From: Rhyacophila brunnea
Taxonomy: Eukaryota > Arthropoda > Insecta > Trichoptera > Rhyacophilidae
Direction: 5' to 3'
Assembly (NCBI GenBank): GCA_022495005.1
Contig: JAGYXB010000559.1
Coordinates: forward strand, 930,001-994,000
DNA: 64,000 nt
Shown in pieces: positions 11,400 through 23,993 of the stretch. Position 1 is the stretch's first letter, and the number at the start of each line of letters is the position of its first letter. Below the pieces are notes generated by a model. The model had not been told where the DNA came from. It saw only the letters and a program-made list of their open reading frames with translations, and did no database searches. The position numbers were made by a program, and so were the translations under genes.

Positions 11400-12575
11400 A
11401 TAAATTACCTAGTATGTGTATTATGCCATACATGAAGTCTCTATCAAAGTAATATTCGGATTAGTTATAGGTAGGTTCTAGGAATCTTGCACACTCTCTT
11501 GTGAACTATTAATTCACAACTAAGGTTTTAAGGAGAGTCTCCTCTCTTGAATTCTCCTAGTATAATGTATCTAGTTAATTGATAATTATGTCATGCGTCA
11601 GAAAATTTGTGAAAGAAAACTCATCATCGATAATCCATATTATATTATCTGGTACATCCCTGCTCGTTTGGTCATAAAGGGTTTTATGACGAAGAAAATA
11701 TACCTAATATTTATTGTATTATTATTATTTAATTGAATTATTGTGTGGGTTTGAGACCTGGATTCAAAATGTAATGTCCGAATGAAAAAAAAATATAATT
11801 CAGAATGTGATCATTGACCGAAAAAAGATAATGCTGAAAAAGTGCCGAGTCGCGCATTCGAGTCTAAAAAAACATCGAATTGTTAGGCCGGGGCTCGTAC
11901 GAAATAACCCAAGTGGACCAGTTTCCGCCACGTTGGACCCGAAACTCCCTTAAAGTATCCTTTTCGCCAAACAAAATAAGATACCGTAAATATCATCGAC
12001 GATACATATTATATATATATGAACAAATTTTATCCAGAATGCGCGCGAAAAAAAAACTGAATAGGAAACCCTCGTCATGTTTTTCTGGGTGGCTCTCAAC
12101 ATTCTGTCCGGTTCTGCCTGAGAACGGATTTACTCGTTTGACATCTTGCTGTTCATATTGACGGCCTTCCAATGAGACAAGGGAGTTTTTAAGTCAGAGA
12201 TATCATTTTCGGTGAATTAGGCTGGAGACTAGAAAAGAATGAGATTGCTTGGTTTCACGTTTTTTTATTTTATTATTTTTTGTAAGTAATATTGATTTCA
12301 TCACAATATAATATTATATTTCAATGATAATATTTATTCCTATTTAATAATTTACTTTATATAAAAAAAATATAATTTGTGGGTAAGTACTATTAATTCT
12401 TGACAGATGTGCGTAACTCTGATATATTTATTTATTTTTCTTCCACAAATTAAGTCTTACTTTTATTCTGATAAAAACATATTTTAAAAAAATAGAAAGA
12501 CTAAAATAAAGTAGAAAACTTACAAAGGATTTTTCATCGGTAGCTATTTATTCTTATACTAATTCATGTTAAATT
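11400..12575. other. Non-coding stretch with GC-richer patch
   Basis: No recognisable gene. A GC-richer patch at 11850-12180 contains a 93-codon plus frame (11880-12161) without family resemblance. It may be an unrecognised repeat remnant, since GGGAGT blocks recur inverted at 11944 and about 12180, but this is weak. Confidence 0.4.
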
Positions 12576-12579
12576 GATT

Positions 12580-12714
12580 TAGTAGAGAAATGACAGATTC
12601 TTCTGGCTTTGCGGCCATGACGAAATCAGTTTTCAATGGTGCTCGATTCATTTGAAAAAACTATACCGAAATGAGTTGCCTGCACTGCCAGAAGAATCTG
12701 ACACCATTCTACTA
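12580..12714. mobile_element. Short inverted-repeat element (about 135 bp)
   Basis: The ends are TAGTAGAGAAATGACAGATT on the left and, reverse complemented, TAGTAGAATGGTGTCAGATT on the right, each followed by CTTCTGGC. The interior is non-coding. This fits a MITE or a small foldback remnant. Confidence 0.65.
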
Positions 12715-15130
12715 TTCATTCATGTCCAGAATTCCAGGTAAAATAGTGAGAGTCCTACTTAAACTTTAACAATATTGATTTTAATAGGATACAGGCGTAA
12801 TGTCTATAATTATAACTTAACAACTAATTGAATTTATTTAAGTATTTATAGCTTATTTCAATGTTTTAGTTTTGACTATATAATTATTAATACTCTTAAA
12901 ATTATCAATGATATCCTTCATATTAAATAATTAGGAGATACATGGTTCAATTTTAGATTAGGTACCTACCTTCAAATGCTCACAATCCTGAAAATATAAA
13001 ATTATTAACTAAGCGATAAAAGTAGAAACTCTGTCTAAATTAAAATATATTATTAAAAAAAGTTCCATATAAATTACACTGCGAATAGTATAATTATCAT
13101 ATCTGGCTTCATCTGTTTAGAAGAACATTATCAATAACCTTTTCTAGAGAGGTTATAAACAAAACGTAAAAACGTGACTGCTATTTTTTATGATTATGAC
13201 AAATTTTAATATAGAATTATTTTGTTCAAATAATTTAAATACAGTGCTATTTTTGCATCCGGTTATTATGGTTTTTGATGTGTTTGACTATGAGAATTAA
13301 CATAAAACCCTGTCATCAAAAATGCTCCGCCGACAATATCCACGTTTTCTTTCGTCGGCAGGCAAACTTGTTTGATATTCACTATGTAATGCGATGTTTC
13401 TGCTTATTATTTTACCTTCGTACATTTTTTATTAAAAAGGGTTCCATTATGTGAGAACAGTTGAAAGATCCTGCCCCGTGCCCGTACGCAATAGTCCTAT
13501 GTGACATTTGGCAAACAAACAAATCACAATAGTATAAGCTACTTACCTGTCCTACATTCGGCTCGAATATAAATTCACCCCGCCGTGTATTATATATATA
13601 TGGGGCCGCAATCGTTATAGAGGGAGCGCCTGTGGAGTATGGGGAATGTAAAAATTTAGCAGGCCTACTGAAAGTTCACCGAACATATCTCCAGAAGTGG
13701 GCAACGTCAATAACTATAAGTAACCGAATTGAATTGAATTTTATTTTTATTTATTCGGAAAACATTATTATATTTCAGTGATTTAATTGTGGTAAGGTTA
13801 AATAGTGTATACAATAAGCAAATGATTAATGACAAGATATATTATATATATATATATAAGACAATAATATTATACTCGTAGATATAATAGTGAATGCTTA
13901 AATAAACGGAACACAGAAAGGAATATAATGAGAATATGTAATACAGAATACAAAATTATATTAATCAAATCATTCTTATTCGATTAGGATTAAAAAATTA
14001 AACATTATTTTTATGGAAAATGTTTTGAAAAACTCAAAAACAAACTTCTCAAAAAATCCTAGAAAAAAAATCAAGTAGAATGCTATTATCTCACAGTTGA
14101 AGTTGAAAAATAATAAATATTTGATAACCATTATTTAATATATTACGACAACGAGAATTCAATTGAAAAATGATTAATTGTCATCATAAAAAGATAACAT
14201 TAAAATTAATTTAAAATAATCCTCGTTTTAAAATTCGATGAAGAAGCTTTCCTGTATAAATGTTCAGTGAATTAAATTGAGTACATATTTTTCGCTCGAT
14301 GATCAAAGTTTGTTGTACTTTAGTAGAACGTGCTCCAGCTGTTATTTTCGCCAGCGTTTTTGTCAGGGTAATAATGTGTACCTACAATGTTATATAATAT
14401 TATACAAAATGTATTCCAGTACAAATCAGGCGAGCTTCTCGGCAGTGGCTAACCGAAACCGGATGTGTCATGTTGATACAAACATGAAAGGCTGTATGGA
14501 CTCTGCTACCTACCGACTGGCCGGAAGTTTATGTTGCTATCTACCCGATTAGCAGTACATTATTCACCAAAGTATAAAAAAGCTCCGTCTATATGTTCTA
14601 TGCGCACTTTTATAAGCTGCTATCCAATAAGCACATAGCTAAAATGTTCCATGATATTATATATTTCTTAGAAAATGCAATATAACAATATCTATACGAT
14701 TTTAATCTATTTCAGTTTGTTAATTTATTTATGTTGCATAAAATGTAGTATACTTACATAATATAATTATTATAAGATTCTTAAGTTAGGTAATGAATAC
14801 AATTTAGGTACGAATATCACTACTTAGAGCTCCAAACAACAGTAACATGACTAATATTTATGGTGATGGGTAATAGATCCTGAAACACATATACATACAC
14901 ATTACTTACTTAAAACTGTTGAATAAAAGTTTTAAAAAAAAGTGTTAGCCATTGGTACCGCTACTGATAAATGAGTTGTAATAACTACATAATATGAATG
15001 ATCTAATGATATGTTTGATGTATTCTTATTAAAGTTTCTTAGCAGACTATTTTACCAGTGGTTGCAATTCGCTAAGCTAATTGGAGCATTACTATTAATC
15101 CAAATACTTATTGAAAATTGGCATATAAAT
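12715..15130. other. Non-coding AT-rich stretch
   Basis: Nothing recognisable. Contains a TA microsatellite near 13838-13857 and GC-richer patches at 13290-13380 and 14320-14550. The plus frame at 14277-14552 has no family resemblance. Confidence 0.45.
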
Positions 15131-15136
15131 TTTATG

Positions 15137-15377
15137 CCCACGGTGGCCACGCGGCTTAAGCGTTGGACTATCACGCCGTGGGTCCCAGGCTCGAATCCTG
15201 GGTCTGGCAAGTTCACATATTGTTTTTCAATTTGTGTGAGTCAGGGTATGTACCTAATAGGTTGAGCAAGTGGCTGATATCCATTTCTCGTAAAAAACAA
15301 AATCTGTTAATACAAACCTCTACTCTGTCGAGGCCCATATGATCATATTAGGATGGGACATGGTCGGAAAAAAAAAA
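15137..15377 (+). mobile_element. tRNA-derived SINE, copy 1
   Basis: The 5' head is tRNA-like: GTGGCCACGCGGC serves as A box and GGCTCGAATCC (15188-15198) as B box of an internal RNA polymerase III promoter. The A-box sequence GTGGCCnnGCGG followed by TTAAGCGTTGGACT points to a Ser/Leu-type tRNA ancestor. A body of about 160 bp follows, containing GTTGAGCAAGTGGCTGATAT and ending GACATGGTCGG before a run of 10 A. The same head and body occur inverted at 22308-22538, which proves a dispersed family. Copies are moved by LINE machinery. Target duplication is not clear (TATGC on both sides is possible). Confidence 0.88.
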
Positions 15378-15379
15378 TA

Positions 15380-18090
15380 TGCAGCCGAGGAATTCCAACC
15401 AATGATATATGGATTAGACACATGTATTTTGTCCACCACATACCGTTGGCTTATAAATAATTACATTCTTACAGATAGGTTTAATTATAACATTGCATAT
15501 GTAGATTGTAGAAGTAATTATTGGAGTGAAATGAGATGGGATACATTGACCTACCTATCTTTCAATACTGTGAATGTAGTTTTTATTCAAGGAATCGTAA
15601 AAGCAACATGTTGTCTTTATTATCAGAACAGAAAACTTAAGTAAAACGTTCTGTAATAATAACAACAAAATACGTTTTGCAATGCCTTTGAATTATGCCG
15701 CAATATAAATAGGTCAAAATTGAAGGACTGGTTATCCGTAGATAATGTGAAAATTGTTTGCTGTATACATTTTTCCATGCATTGTTTCGTATGAAATAGA
15801 AAATGCTATTAATGTTAGGCATGCATGTCTTATGAAAACTCTTGGGATATTTACATGAAATTTGTATATTAGATGGTAATGCTTAAACATATTAATGAAG
15901 ACGTTTAAGTTGCATTACGTGACGAGTAACATAGTATTTAAATAAATTGTATTTTTAATAATATTATAGTAGTATGAAGTATCAATTAAACAAATATAAT
16001 ATACAACTTAATCTAAATCAATAAAAGTTAAAGTAAATATAGTTTTTAGTTTAGTTAAGTATTAAGGTAATATAAATATATTTAAAATAATTGCCATAAA
16101 CTTAATATAATATTTTTCACATCAGCTGAATACATATTATTTGATAGAACAAATGAATTTATTTTTTAATTGTAATAATTAAATAGTTTTAACATTTGTT
16201 TCTAATCTCTATTAGTCTATTTTACGTTGTTTACCTTACCATTTATATATATATATATATATTTTTTTTACTTTTTATGACATTATAATACTTACTAGTG
16301 TTTTTATTCAAAAAAAATATATATATAAAAAAATAACATTAATCATCTAAATACATTTTTACTTCAAACAAGAAAATCGCAGGTGTTAAAATTCTTTTCT
16401 AGTTTGAAATAATCCAACAGTGCAGTTTTCTCTTTTCACTTGGATCTAAGAAAGCCACTTAGCAGTTGTTATTCCACGTGTAATCACAGCTCAACTTTTG
16501 CACGTGAAATCCACAGCTGATTGAAAACACCAGTGTGACGTTATCCACACGTGTATTACATTCCATTTATATATGTGTAAAGTGTTATATAACTTTATTA
16601 TGTTAAAGAGACTACACATGATGATGTTTACATAACCACACTATTAACCAGTAAATCAATAGTCATTATTTTACAGTTTTAAAAAAATATTAATCAAAAT
16701 AATTCGCTCAGGGAACAATCAATGATATACGCTGAAATGTTTTTTTTTTGTATGACATCTTCAATGGAAATAGACAGGATAAAAAGTGAAAGTGGGAAAA
16801 TTCATTCATCCGATCCAAGCGACCGAAAACTGTTGACATTTATATAATCGCGTAAGAATTGAGCGATTTACGCGGTTGGTCCGTCCACTGGTAATCAAGG
16901 CCATCTACCTTATCTACATTGCCAAGTAGTTGTATATCGATAATATGTGTCCTCAAAATTGTTCAGATTAACCACGGCAACCATGGTCCAATAATAATTG
17001 TTAGCGCACTTGGCTGTCTACGGAAAGATTGTTGGTATCAGCCGGATTTACTCTACCTGTCAAATTACTTTACCGAATGTAAAAAATATATACACAATAT
17101 ATTTTCATGGTAAATATTACACGAACAGTCGTCGCAAGCAAGCGATTTTCTAGAATAAGTAGGTGAAGTTTATAAAGTGTGTGGATACTTCCTTACAAAT
17201 ACCCACTGAAATATTCATACCGTAAGAGCATCTCGCTGGTTAAAGTTAAAACATGCAGTTTAGCAGAATATATAGTTTTATTTCGGAGTAAGGTATATTA
17301 TTATAATATTATGTATACCTACGAGAATTTAGTTTTGCCTGCTGGTTTACACGATAATATCGGCGACGGGCAATAAACTCTGATTAAGCGCTGTTTCGCG
17401 TGGCACGGACCCACGAATTGATCCCCATTCAAATATTATTATTGGATTAAAATACCGGAATGATGGGAGCTTTCCGCGAACGATCGAGCTTTAGTGTCGG
17501 ATGACTAGCTAGCACAGGAAGCTTAGTTTAAAATGTTGCCAGGAAAACAGCTGTGTAAATGACATATAATGTAAAAAAGGTACTATACCGAATACCTCAA
17601 ACACAGCAGTAAATCAATTTGGAACAAACTTACATACCTACATCTAAAATAAATCGCATTCAATATATTCTGTCTCTTTGACGTAATTCAAAATTATGAA
17701 TGATTAATTAAGAGTGGTACGTTATTATATATTATAGAATATACGGTGAATAATAAAATATAATCAAATTATTAAGTAAGTATATTATTATGTCAAAACC
17801 AAATTTTTAATATATCCGGACTCCATTTAGGAATCAATGATAGTACCTATAGTAAACTATTGACTTTAATATACATTTTTGTATATTTATACAAATACTC
17901 AGATAGTTATGAACCGAATTAAATCAATCAAGTACCGAATGACGGCCTTCGTGGTTCTACACTATTTTAATTTATATAATACAAAATTACTATATTTATA
18001 AATAAATATGCGACGAATTACACGAAAGCTTAATTTATTTTCCGATGGAGAATATAATATATTAATATATGTGTTGCACTTAATTATACA
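15380..18090. other. Non-coding AT-rich stretch
   Basis: No gene recognised. Includes a TA run at 16243-16262 followed by T8. Several CACGTG-like words occur at 16470-16550 without a clear arrangement. Small frames at 15339-15644, 16919-17113 and 17179-17376 look like chance. Confidence 0.45.
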
Positions 18091-18092
18091 TC

Positions 18093-18150
18093 CACTGTAC
18101 TGGTGGAGTGCCCGTCGTAGATGTGAGTTCGAATCAAATGTCTGCCAAAA
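18093..18150 (+). repeat. Possible tRNA-like SINE head remnant
   Basis: CTGGTGGAGTGCCCG resembles an A box and GAGTTCGAATC is close to a B box, at roughly tRNA spacing. An AT-rich tail ending in ATATATTAATAAA follows by 18210. No second copy was found in the window, so this is only a resemblance. Confidence 0.3.
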
Positions 18151-18490
18151 ATTGGATCTTCCAATGCGTGTTTTTAATTTATTTAATATATATTAATATA
18201 TATTAATAAATTTCGTATGATTAATAACCATTCCTAGTACAAATATATGTTGATATAACTTACATATTACTCTGATGTCAATATGCTTCGTTTTCTTTTA
18301 ACTTAGTTGGATTTATAAAATTATTATCAATGTATAATATTATTAAATTTGATAAATCATAATAGAGAATAAACATATTTTTAATATAAATTAATAATAT
18401 GGGTTGCAAAAGTATTATGAATAATTCCTTTTGTTTACTCGAATATAAATACTTAAGTACCTACTTTAGAGATGGCTATGATAATTAAAA

Positions 18491-18617
18491 TTTTTTTTTT
18501 TTTTTTTGTGATTTTACCGAGGCTTTGACTGCGACTCGCTGTCATATCGCCTCTTCTCTTCTAGAAGGGGATCCTTCGATCAGGTCCTCACTCCTATTCT
18601 GTTAAATGGCTTTATAA
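18491..18617 (-). mobile_element. 5'-truncated retroposon with poly(A) tail
   Basis: On the minus strand the insert ends CAAAGCCTCGGTAAAATCAC followed by 17 A. It is flanked by the direct repeat ATAATTAAAA (18481-18490 and 18618-18627), and similarity extends loosely outward (ATGGCT on both sides). A target duplication plus a poly(A) tail is the signature of LINE-driven retroposition. The 110 bp of body are GC-richer than their surroundings and carry no readable protein, so the parent is unknown. Confidence 0.72.
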
Positions 18618-18629
18618 ATAATTAAAATT

Positions 18630-21600
18630 AATTAACAATACCCTGTTATCAGTATTGCTAAATAGCACTAATAACTGTGAAAACCCAGGAGACGAAATCT
18701 TTTTAAGGGATCACGATGAAAATTCTCACGAAACAACAAAATTTGTTATTTAATAATAAGCAAAGGAGTATATATTTTATTTACGTTGCCGAAAGTAAGA
18801 TTTTTTCTATTTTAGTCAACCTTTGATATTGTCGTTACTTCCAAAAATTTCTTAATTGGCCATTGTTAGTTCAATATCGTATCGATATTTCTTATCAAAA
18901 TGTCGTATAGCTTAATATAAGATAAAAGTAAGCGACATAAAGACATTGTAATCTTCAAAGAATCAAATTTAATTAAAAATCAGATAGCTACCAAAAAATA
19001 ATATCCATTATAAAAGCATGGTTTTTAAATGCATTATTCTTTTATTATTTAAAGTGCCTAGTTAGAATAACAGTATGAACTAAAAGAGACTTTAATTAAA
19101 ATGTATTTTGGGCTCAAATATCATTAAAGATTCCGTCGTCTGAGCTGATGCGTACTATTTAGAAAGCTAAATAATTAATTAACTGATGTAATAGTTGTCT
19201 CATGGATATAATATATAATCTACAAGAAAAAATCTTTTTAGACAAAAATACAACACCCGAAAGGACTTCAACATGTAAGCGCTGGATTTGTGCCAGTGCT
19301 ATTTTCCAAATAATCTACGGACATTCTTAGTAATAGTTCGGACTGGAATATTTGTTAATATTCGTTGAATAAAAGAAATATTTCATTTGATTTAATTGTT
19401 GATCAACAAGCGTACGATATTTGTATAATACTCGTATAAACACATTTTTCGTACCTAACGGAAAATATGATATATTATAAATTATAATTTATCAAGTAGG
19501 AAAAGCAAAAGCGTAAATAATTATAACTCTATTTAATATAAAAATGGCGATAAATTCTAAAAAATTGGTTCAACAAAATTCAAAAATTATATTAGAAGTA
19601 GAAAAGAAAAAGTTTTTTTTTAAATTGAATAAAGACGGGGGTCATTGATATTTAGCATTCAGCTTATAGTTCATCACTACGTGTTTTCAACGACACGTAT
19701 TTCACTCGCAGTCTATAAGTAGAATAAATTTAATGTTTGACTTTATATGGTATTTTGTAATTATTGAGTATCGAAAAACGATGTACATATTATAATAATA
19801 TTTTATGAGAAAGGACAGCGGATATAATTTAATGCTAAAATAATTGAGATTATAAAGAGATAGGTATGTAATGGTAAATCATGAGAAATGGGGAGCAATT
19901 GGTACCTACTTGAAATGTTTTTAAGTAACGTGTAATTTAATTTTTGTTTATGTCTATGGATTTTTATCAAAATTTTAAACTTACCTTCTTTGCAATATAG
20001 TAATTAAAAGGAATATTGGTATATTTAATGATGTTTTAATAATTTGTGATATAATATTTCATAAATACTGGAATCATTCAGATTTTTATTACATATTGAC
20101 ACGTTACAAATTAGGATATTAAGTGTTTCTAATAGTTCATTTTTTTTAAAACTCTCTCTGCTAAATAATGGTTGAAATTCTAAAATCGAATGTAAAAAGA
20201 TTTTTCTCTTCGATAGCTCTACTATTTTAGATTGCATATCGTGATTAAGTGTTCTCAATTTATTTTCCAACTAAAATACTCCGTAACAAGCCAATATTTT
20301 TGAACATGCCACCAGAAAGAGCGAGTGCATGCTAAACTATCTCTAGGATCGCTTTATGGTAATTGAGTTCTTTTTCCATTCGGGAATCCTAATAAAGTGG
20401 CCGGAGCATGTATCCAGCGATAGATAGGATTAAAGAGCACCATTATTTGGTCAGGTGAAGATTGGTTGTCTCACTGAATAATTTTGCAATACCCTTTGTT
20501 CTTGCATGTTACAGGAAAGTATTTTATATTTATAAAATTGCTTATCACTTGGTATTCACCTTATATAAATATTAATACGAAGACACATATACCGCTCAAA
20601 TTATGATATTTTTCTAGTATGAAAACAAATGTGAACATTTGAGTTCTGTTTGTGTATATTGCCAATACCGTATGGCGAGGATATAAAGGGAGCTATGTGT
20701 TATGAGAAAGTATTAGTTAGTTATTAACCCAAGTCATAATTGCGTACAGAGAGTGGAAGTTTTTAATAGGGAAATTGATAGAGGTCGGTTGTAATTAAAG
20801 TTTAAAATGTTGTTTAAAATATTTGTTGATTTTTATTTATTTCTATGAAATCTAAACTAATATTTTTTCATTCTTTCATTATAGGTGCAGTGGAATGCCA
20901 CGAGTTTTAATAATAATTCTTCCTTCATTCAATTATAAATTAGAATTATACCGAACATCCCTTTTCCATAATACAGCTAACAGCATATATAAAAATACAC
21001 TATTGACAATAATTAAAATCTTACACAAACTTAAATGTAAATTTTGGCACACATACCTACTCGAAAAAGCTCACGATATGACTGAAGCACCCACCGTAGA
21101 ATCAATATGTATGTGTGGTGAATACCAAATAATAATCGATCTTCAAAACATCAAACTAGCAAACTACCCTTATTATTGTTTATTTCTAAGAAATAACAGA
21201 TAATTAATATATAATCACATGTTTACTTAATATATAGGTTTAAGTATATCGATTATAGAAATTTATATTTTATGAATTCTACAAGTGACAGGGTATGGAA
21301 TACCCCCTTTTCAATCTATAAATTAATATAATTTAGCTTCGTACTAAATATTATTACTAGACGTAAATGCTAGTTAGGACAATGCAACAAATGATATTAA
21401 TTGAAATAAGTAGCTTGCGATCAAAGTCTGACAAACGCCAAATCCCACTAAATTCATGCTTGAATAAAATTAACCAAAAGTATTAAAAAACAGTCGTTTA
21501 AAGATATCATATAATATTATAAACTAATATAACACCCATGTTCGTGAATCTCCTGTAAATTTTCGTAAATTGACATGATACTCGTGAACTCAAATATAGA

Positions 21601-22270
21601 TACAAATGAATGATAACATGGCAAGTGTTTAAAAAAACGCTATAAACTATTCCAATGGAGTTATCTATATAGTTATTTAATTATTATTCATACCAAATAA
21701 CCGTAATGTTTTGCATCGCAGTAATTCACTTTTGATTTATTGGCCGCTTACGATTGTTCATTTATGATTTTCCATTATGCAAACGAATGTGGTCAAAATG
21801 AAGCCCTCGTGCTTCGGGCGCACAGTCTGCGTTGTTTCGATGAGGTGTGGGCGCGTTGTACCGTGTGGCGTCATACACATGATGCGGCTCTGTATTTACT
21901 AGTAAATTGTATGCAAAATATTTATCAGAAACAATGCAACCTGTTATAGAAATTTTACTGAAAATATGGCCATATATTGATAAAAACGACACATTTTATG
22001 CAACTATTATGCATTATATGTACCAATCCAGATCCGGTATAATAACCATTACATAAATTTGGGACAAAATAGAATAAACTCTAAAGTATAAATTAACATA
22101 AAAAAATAATTTAATGTCTTGATTTTATAATTAATATTAGGGTAGAAAATACTTACAAGGTAGCCCCAGAGGCCGCCAGAATGATGAAGTAGTTGACTTC
22201 TGTAAGCTTACGTGGTAACGCATCACACAGAACTATGAGACATTGCACCAGCTTTAATAAACTTCATATT
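18630..22270. other. Non-coding AT-rich stretch
   Basis: No gene recognised. The 102-codon plus frame at 20895-21203 and the 81-codon minus frame at 20025-20270 show no family motifs. A GC-richer patch at 21740-21900 is open on both strands, which argues for composition rather than coding. Confidence 0.45.
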
Positions 22271-22307
22271 GCGGTGAATTGATCTAGGTAATAATATATG
22301 TATCCCT

Positions 22308-22538
22308 CGACCATGTCCGATCTTAGTAGGATCATATATGGGCCTCCACAGAGTAGAGGTTTGTATAAACAGATTTTGTTTTTTTTTACGAGAAATGGAC
22401 GTCAGCCACTTGCTCAACCTATTAGGTCCATACCCTGACTGAGATTGAAAAACAATATGTGTACCTGCCAGACCCAGGATTCGAACCTGAGACCCACGGC
22501 ATGATAGTCTAACGCTTAAGCCGTGCGGCCACCGTGGG
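22308..22538 (-). mobile_element. tRNA-derived SINE, copy 2
   Basis: This is the reverse complement of the element at 15137: the head starts at 22538 with CCCACGGTGGCCGCACGGCT, has the B-box-containing block GGTTCGAATCC, and continues into the same body (GTTGAGCAAGTGGCTGA, GACATGGTCG). The A tail is lost or replaced by AGGGATACATATAT. A 129-codon minus frame across it (22223-22612) is only the SINE read as protein. Confidence 0.88.
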
Positions 22539-22544
22539 TGTACT

Positions 22545-23264
22545 TCTGCCTTAATAAATAAGTATATCGAAAGATACAAACTATTCCATAAAATTAGATA
22601 AAAGTAAATCAATTAGGAAAATTAATATACGTGATCTAAAATAAATTAATAAATAAATAATAAACAATGATCAATGAAGGTAAAATCTGAGACGTTATAA
22701 TAAAGACTAATGACAATAGTTAATCTTTGGTAGTCCAATATAAGGGTAATGGTCGAATACATTTCATTAATCAATTTAAATGCAAGGGGCGCTGACATAA
22801 ATTGCACTTGCATTATAAGCTAGGAGAACGCAAGTACTAAATGCAAATTGCAATCGATCCAATGAATAAAACTGGCCAATCTGTAGATACATACTTGCAT
22901 TCGAGAATATCTAGTACATCAGTTGGTAATAATTGTTCTATATTATGAATATTACATAACCAACACAACTGAAATTCTATATTAGATTAGTTAATCAATT
23001 AACTTTAACCAACTATTAGTCAACAAAAACTAGTATTAAAAGTAAAAATGTGCATATTGGTAGATAATAAAATACCTTAAAAATTTCTCCTTCTTCTCTT
23101 TATTCCTTCAAATATTTAATTTTCATACAATATATTAAAGATATGCAAATGCATATGCAAAGAAAATAATAAATCTGATATTTAAAATTTAGTAGGTACC
23201 TATTATATAATATAATATTATGATTCAACCTAATGTTAACTAAACAAAAATATAGAATATAAGA
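22545..23264. other. Non-coding AT-rich stretch
   Basis: No gene or repeat end recognised. The words AAATGCAAATTGCAATCGAT near 22840 include an octamer-like ATGCAAAT but do not by themselves define a regulatory site. Confidence 0.4.
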
Positions 23265-23272
23265 TGGGGTGG

Positions 23273-23985
23273 CAGTGGCGAAGGGTGACTTTCGGAAAGA
23301 GGTAGGCCGTAGAGATCTGATAAAAAAAACACACTTGTCAGGTAGGTATACTTACGAAAAATAAAAAGATAATACGATATTACTACTAATGAAGAGGTAC
23401 ACACTAATGGCAACGACACACTAATTTAATGAAACTTCAAAAACTCACTGACGACATAAAATTAAGCGATCAGTTTAAATTGCGTATTTTTTCAAAACAT
23501 TTATACACATCAAAAATCATTAGATAAAAGTTATTTTTATTTTTAAAAACAGTCTATATTTATTAATATTCGATTAAACACAATACACTATTTTTTTTAA
23601 TTATCAAATTATTAATTATTTAGTTTTAGGCTATGCGATCTAAACTTACCTTAGTTCATACAATTCGTTAGACTGAGCGGAGGGCTACGTGACGTAAAGT
23701 CCATATGAAAAAAATTGAGAATGATTTGAAACATAATCCGACCTTTATGTACGTCAATACAAATGGCGCGCTGTGATATATTTTTTAAAACCTTTGCAGA
23801 TTTTTCTGTAACCGTGTAATACATTCCTACACATACGGCATCTCTCGTTGGCTAAATAAATTATTTTATAGAATATAATATAATCAAGTGATTATATAAA
23901 TAAGTCAATATGCAATTAAAAAATATTTTTCTTAAGAAGGTAGGTAGGCTTCAAATAATCGCCTAGTATGGAGCCTTCGCCACTG
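23273..23985. mobile_element. Non-autonomous hAT element (713 bp)
   Basis: The ends are CAGTGGCGAAGG and CCTTCGCCACTG, a perfect 12-bp inverted repeat. They are flanked by TGGGGTGG (23265-23272) and TGGGGTAG (23986-23993), an 8-bp target duplication with one mismatch, as expected for hAT. The interior is AT-rich with no transposase. A related end may survive at 48155-48180. Confidence 0.87.
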
Positions 23986-23993
23986 TGGGGTAG

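Noticed and set aside
20895..21203. 102-codon plus frame with a Cys-rich patch
   Set aside because: No family motif, AT-driven codons, no neighbouring exon or repeat support.
22223..22612. 129-codon minus frame
   Set aside because: It runs through the SINE copy 2; the peptide is the SINE read as protein.
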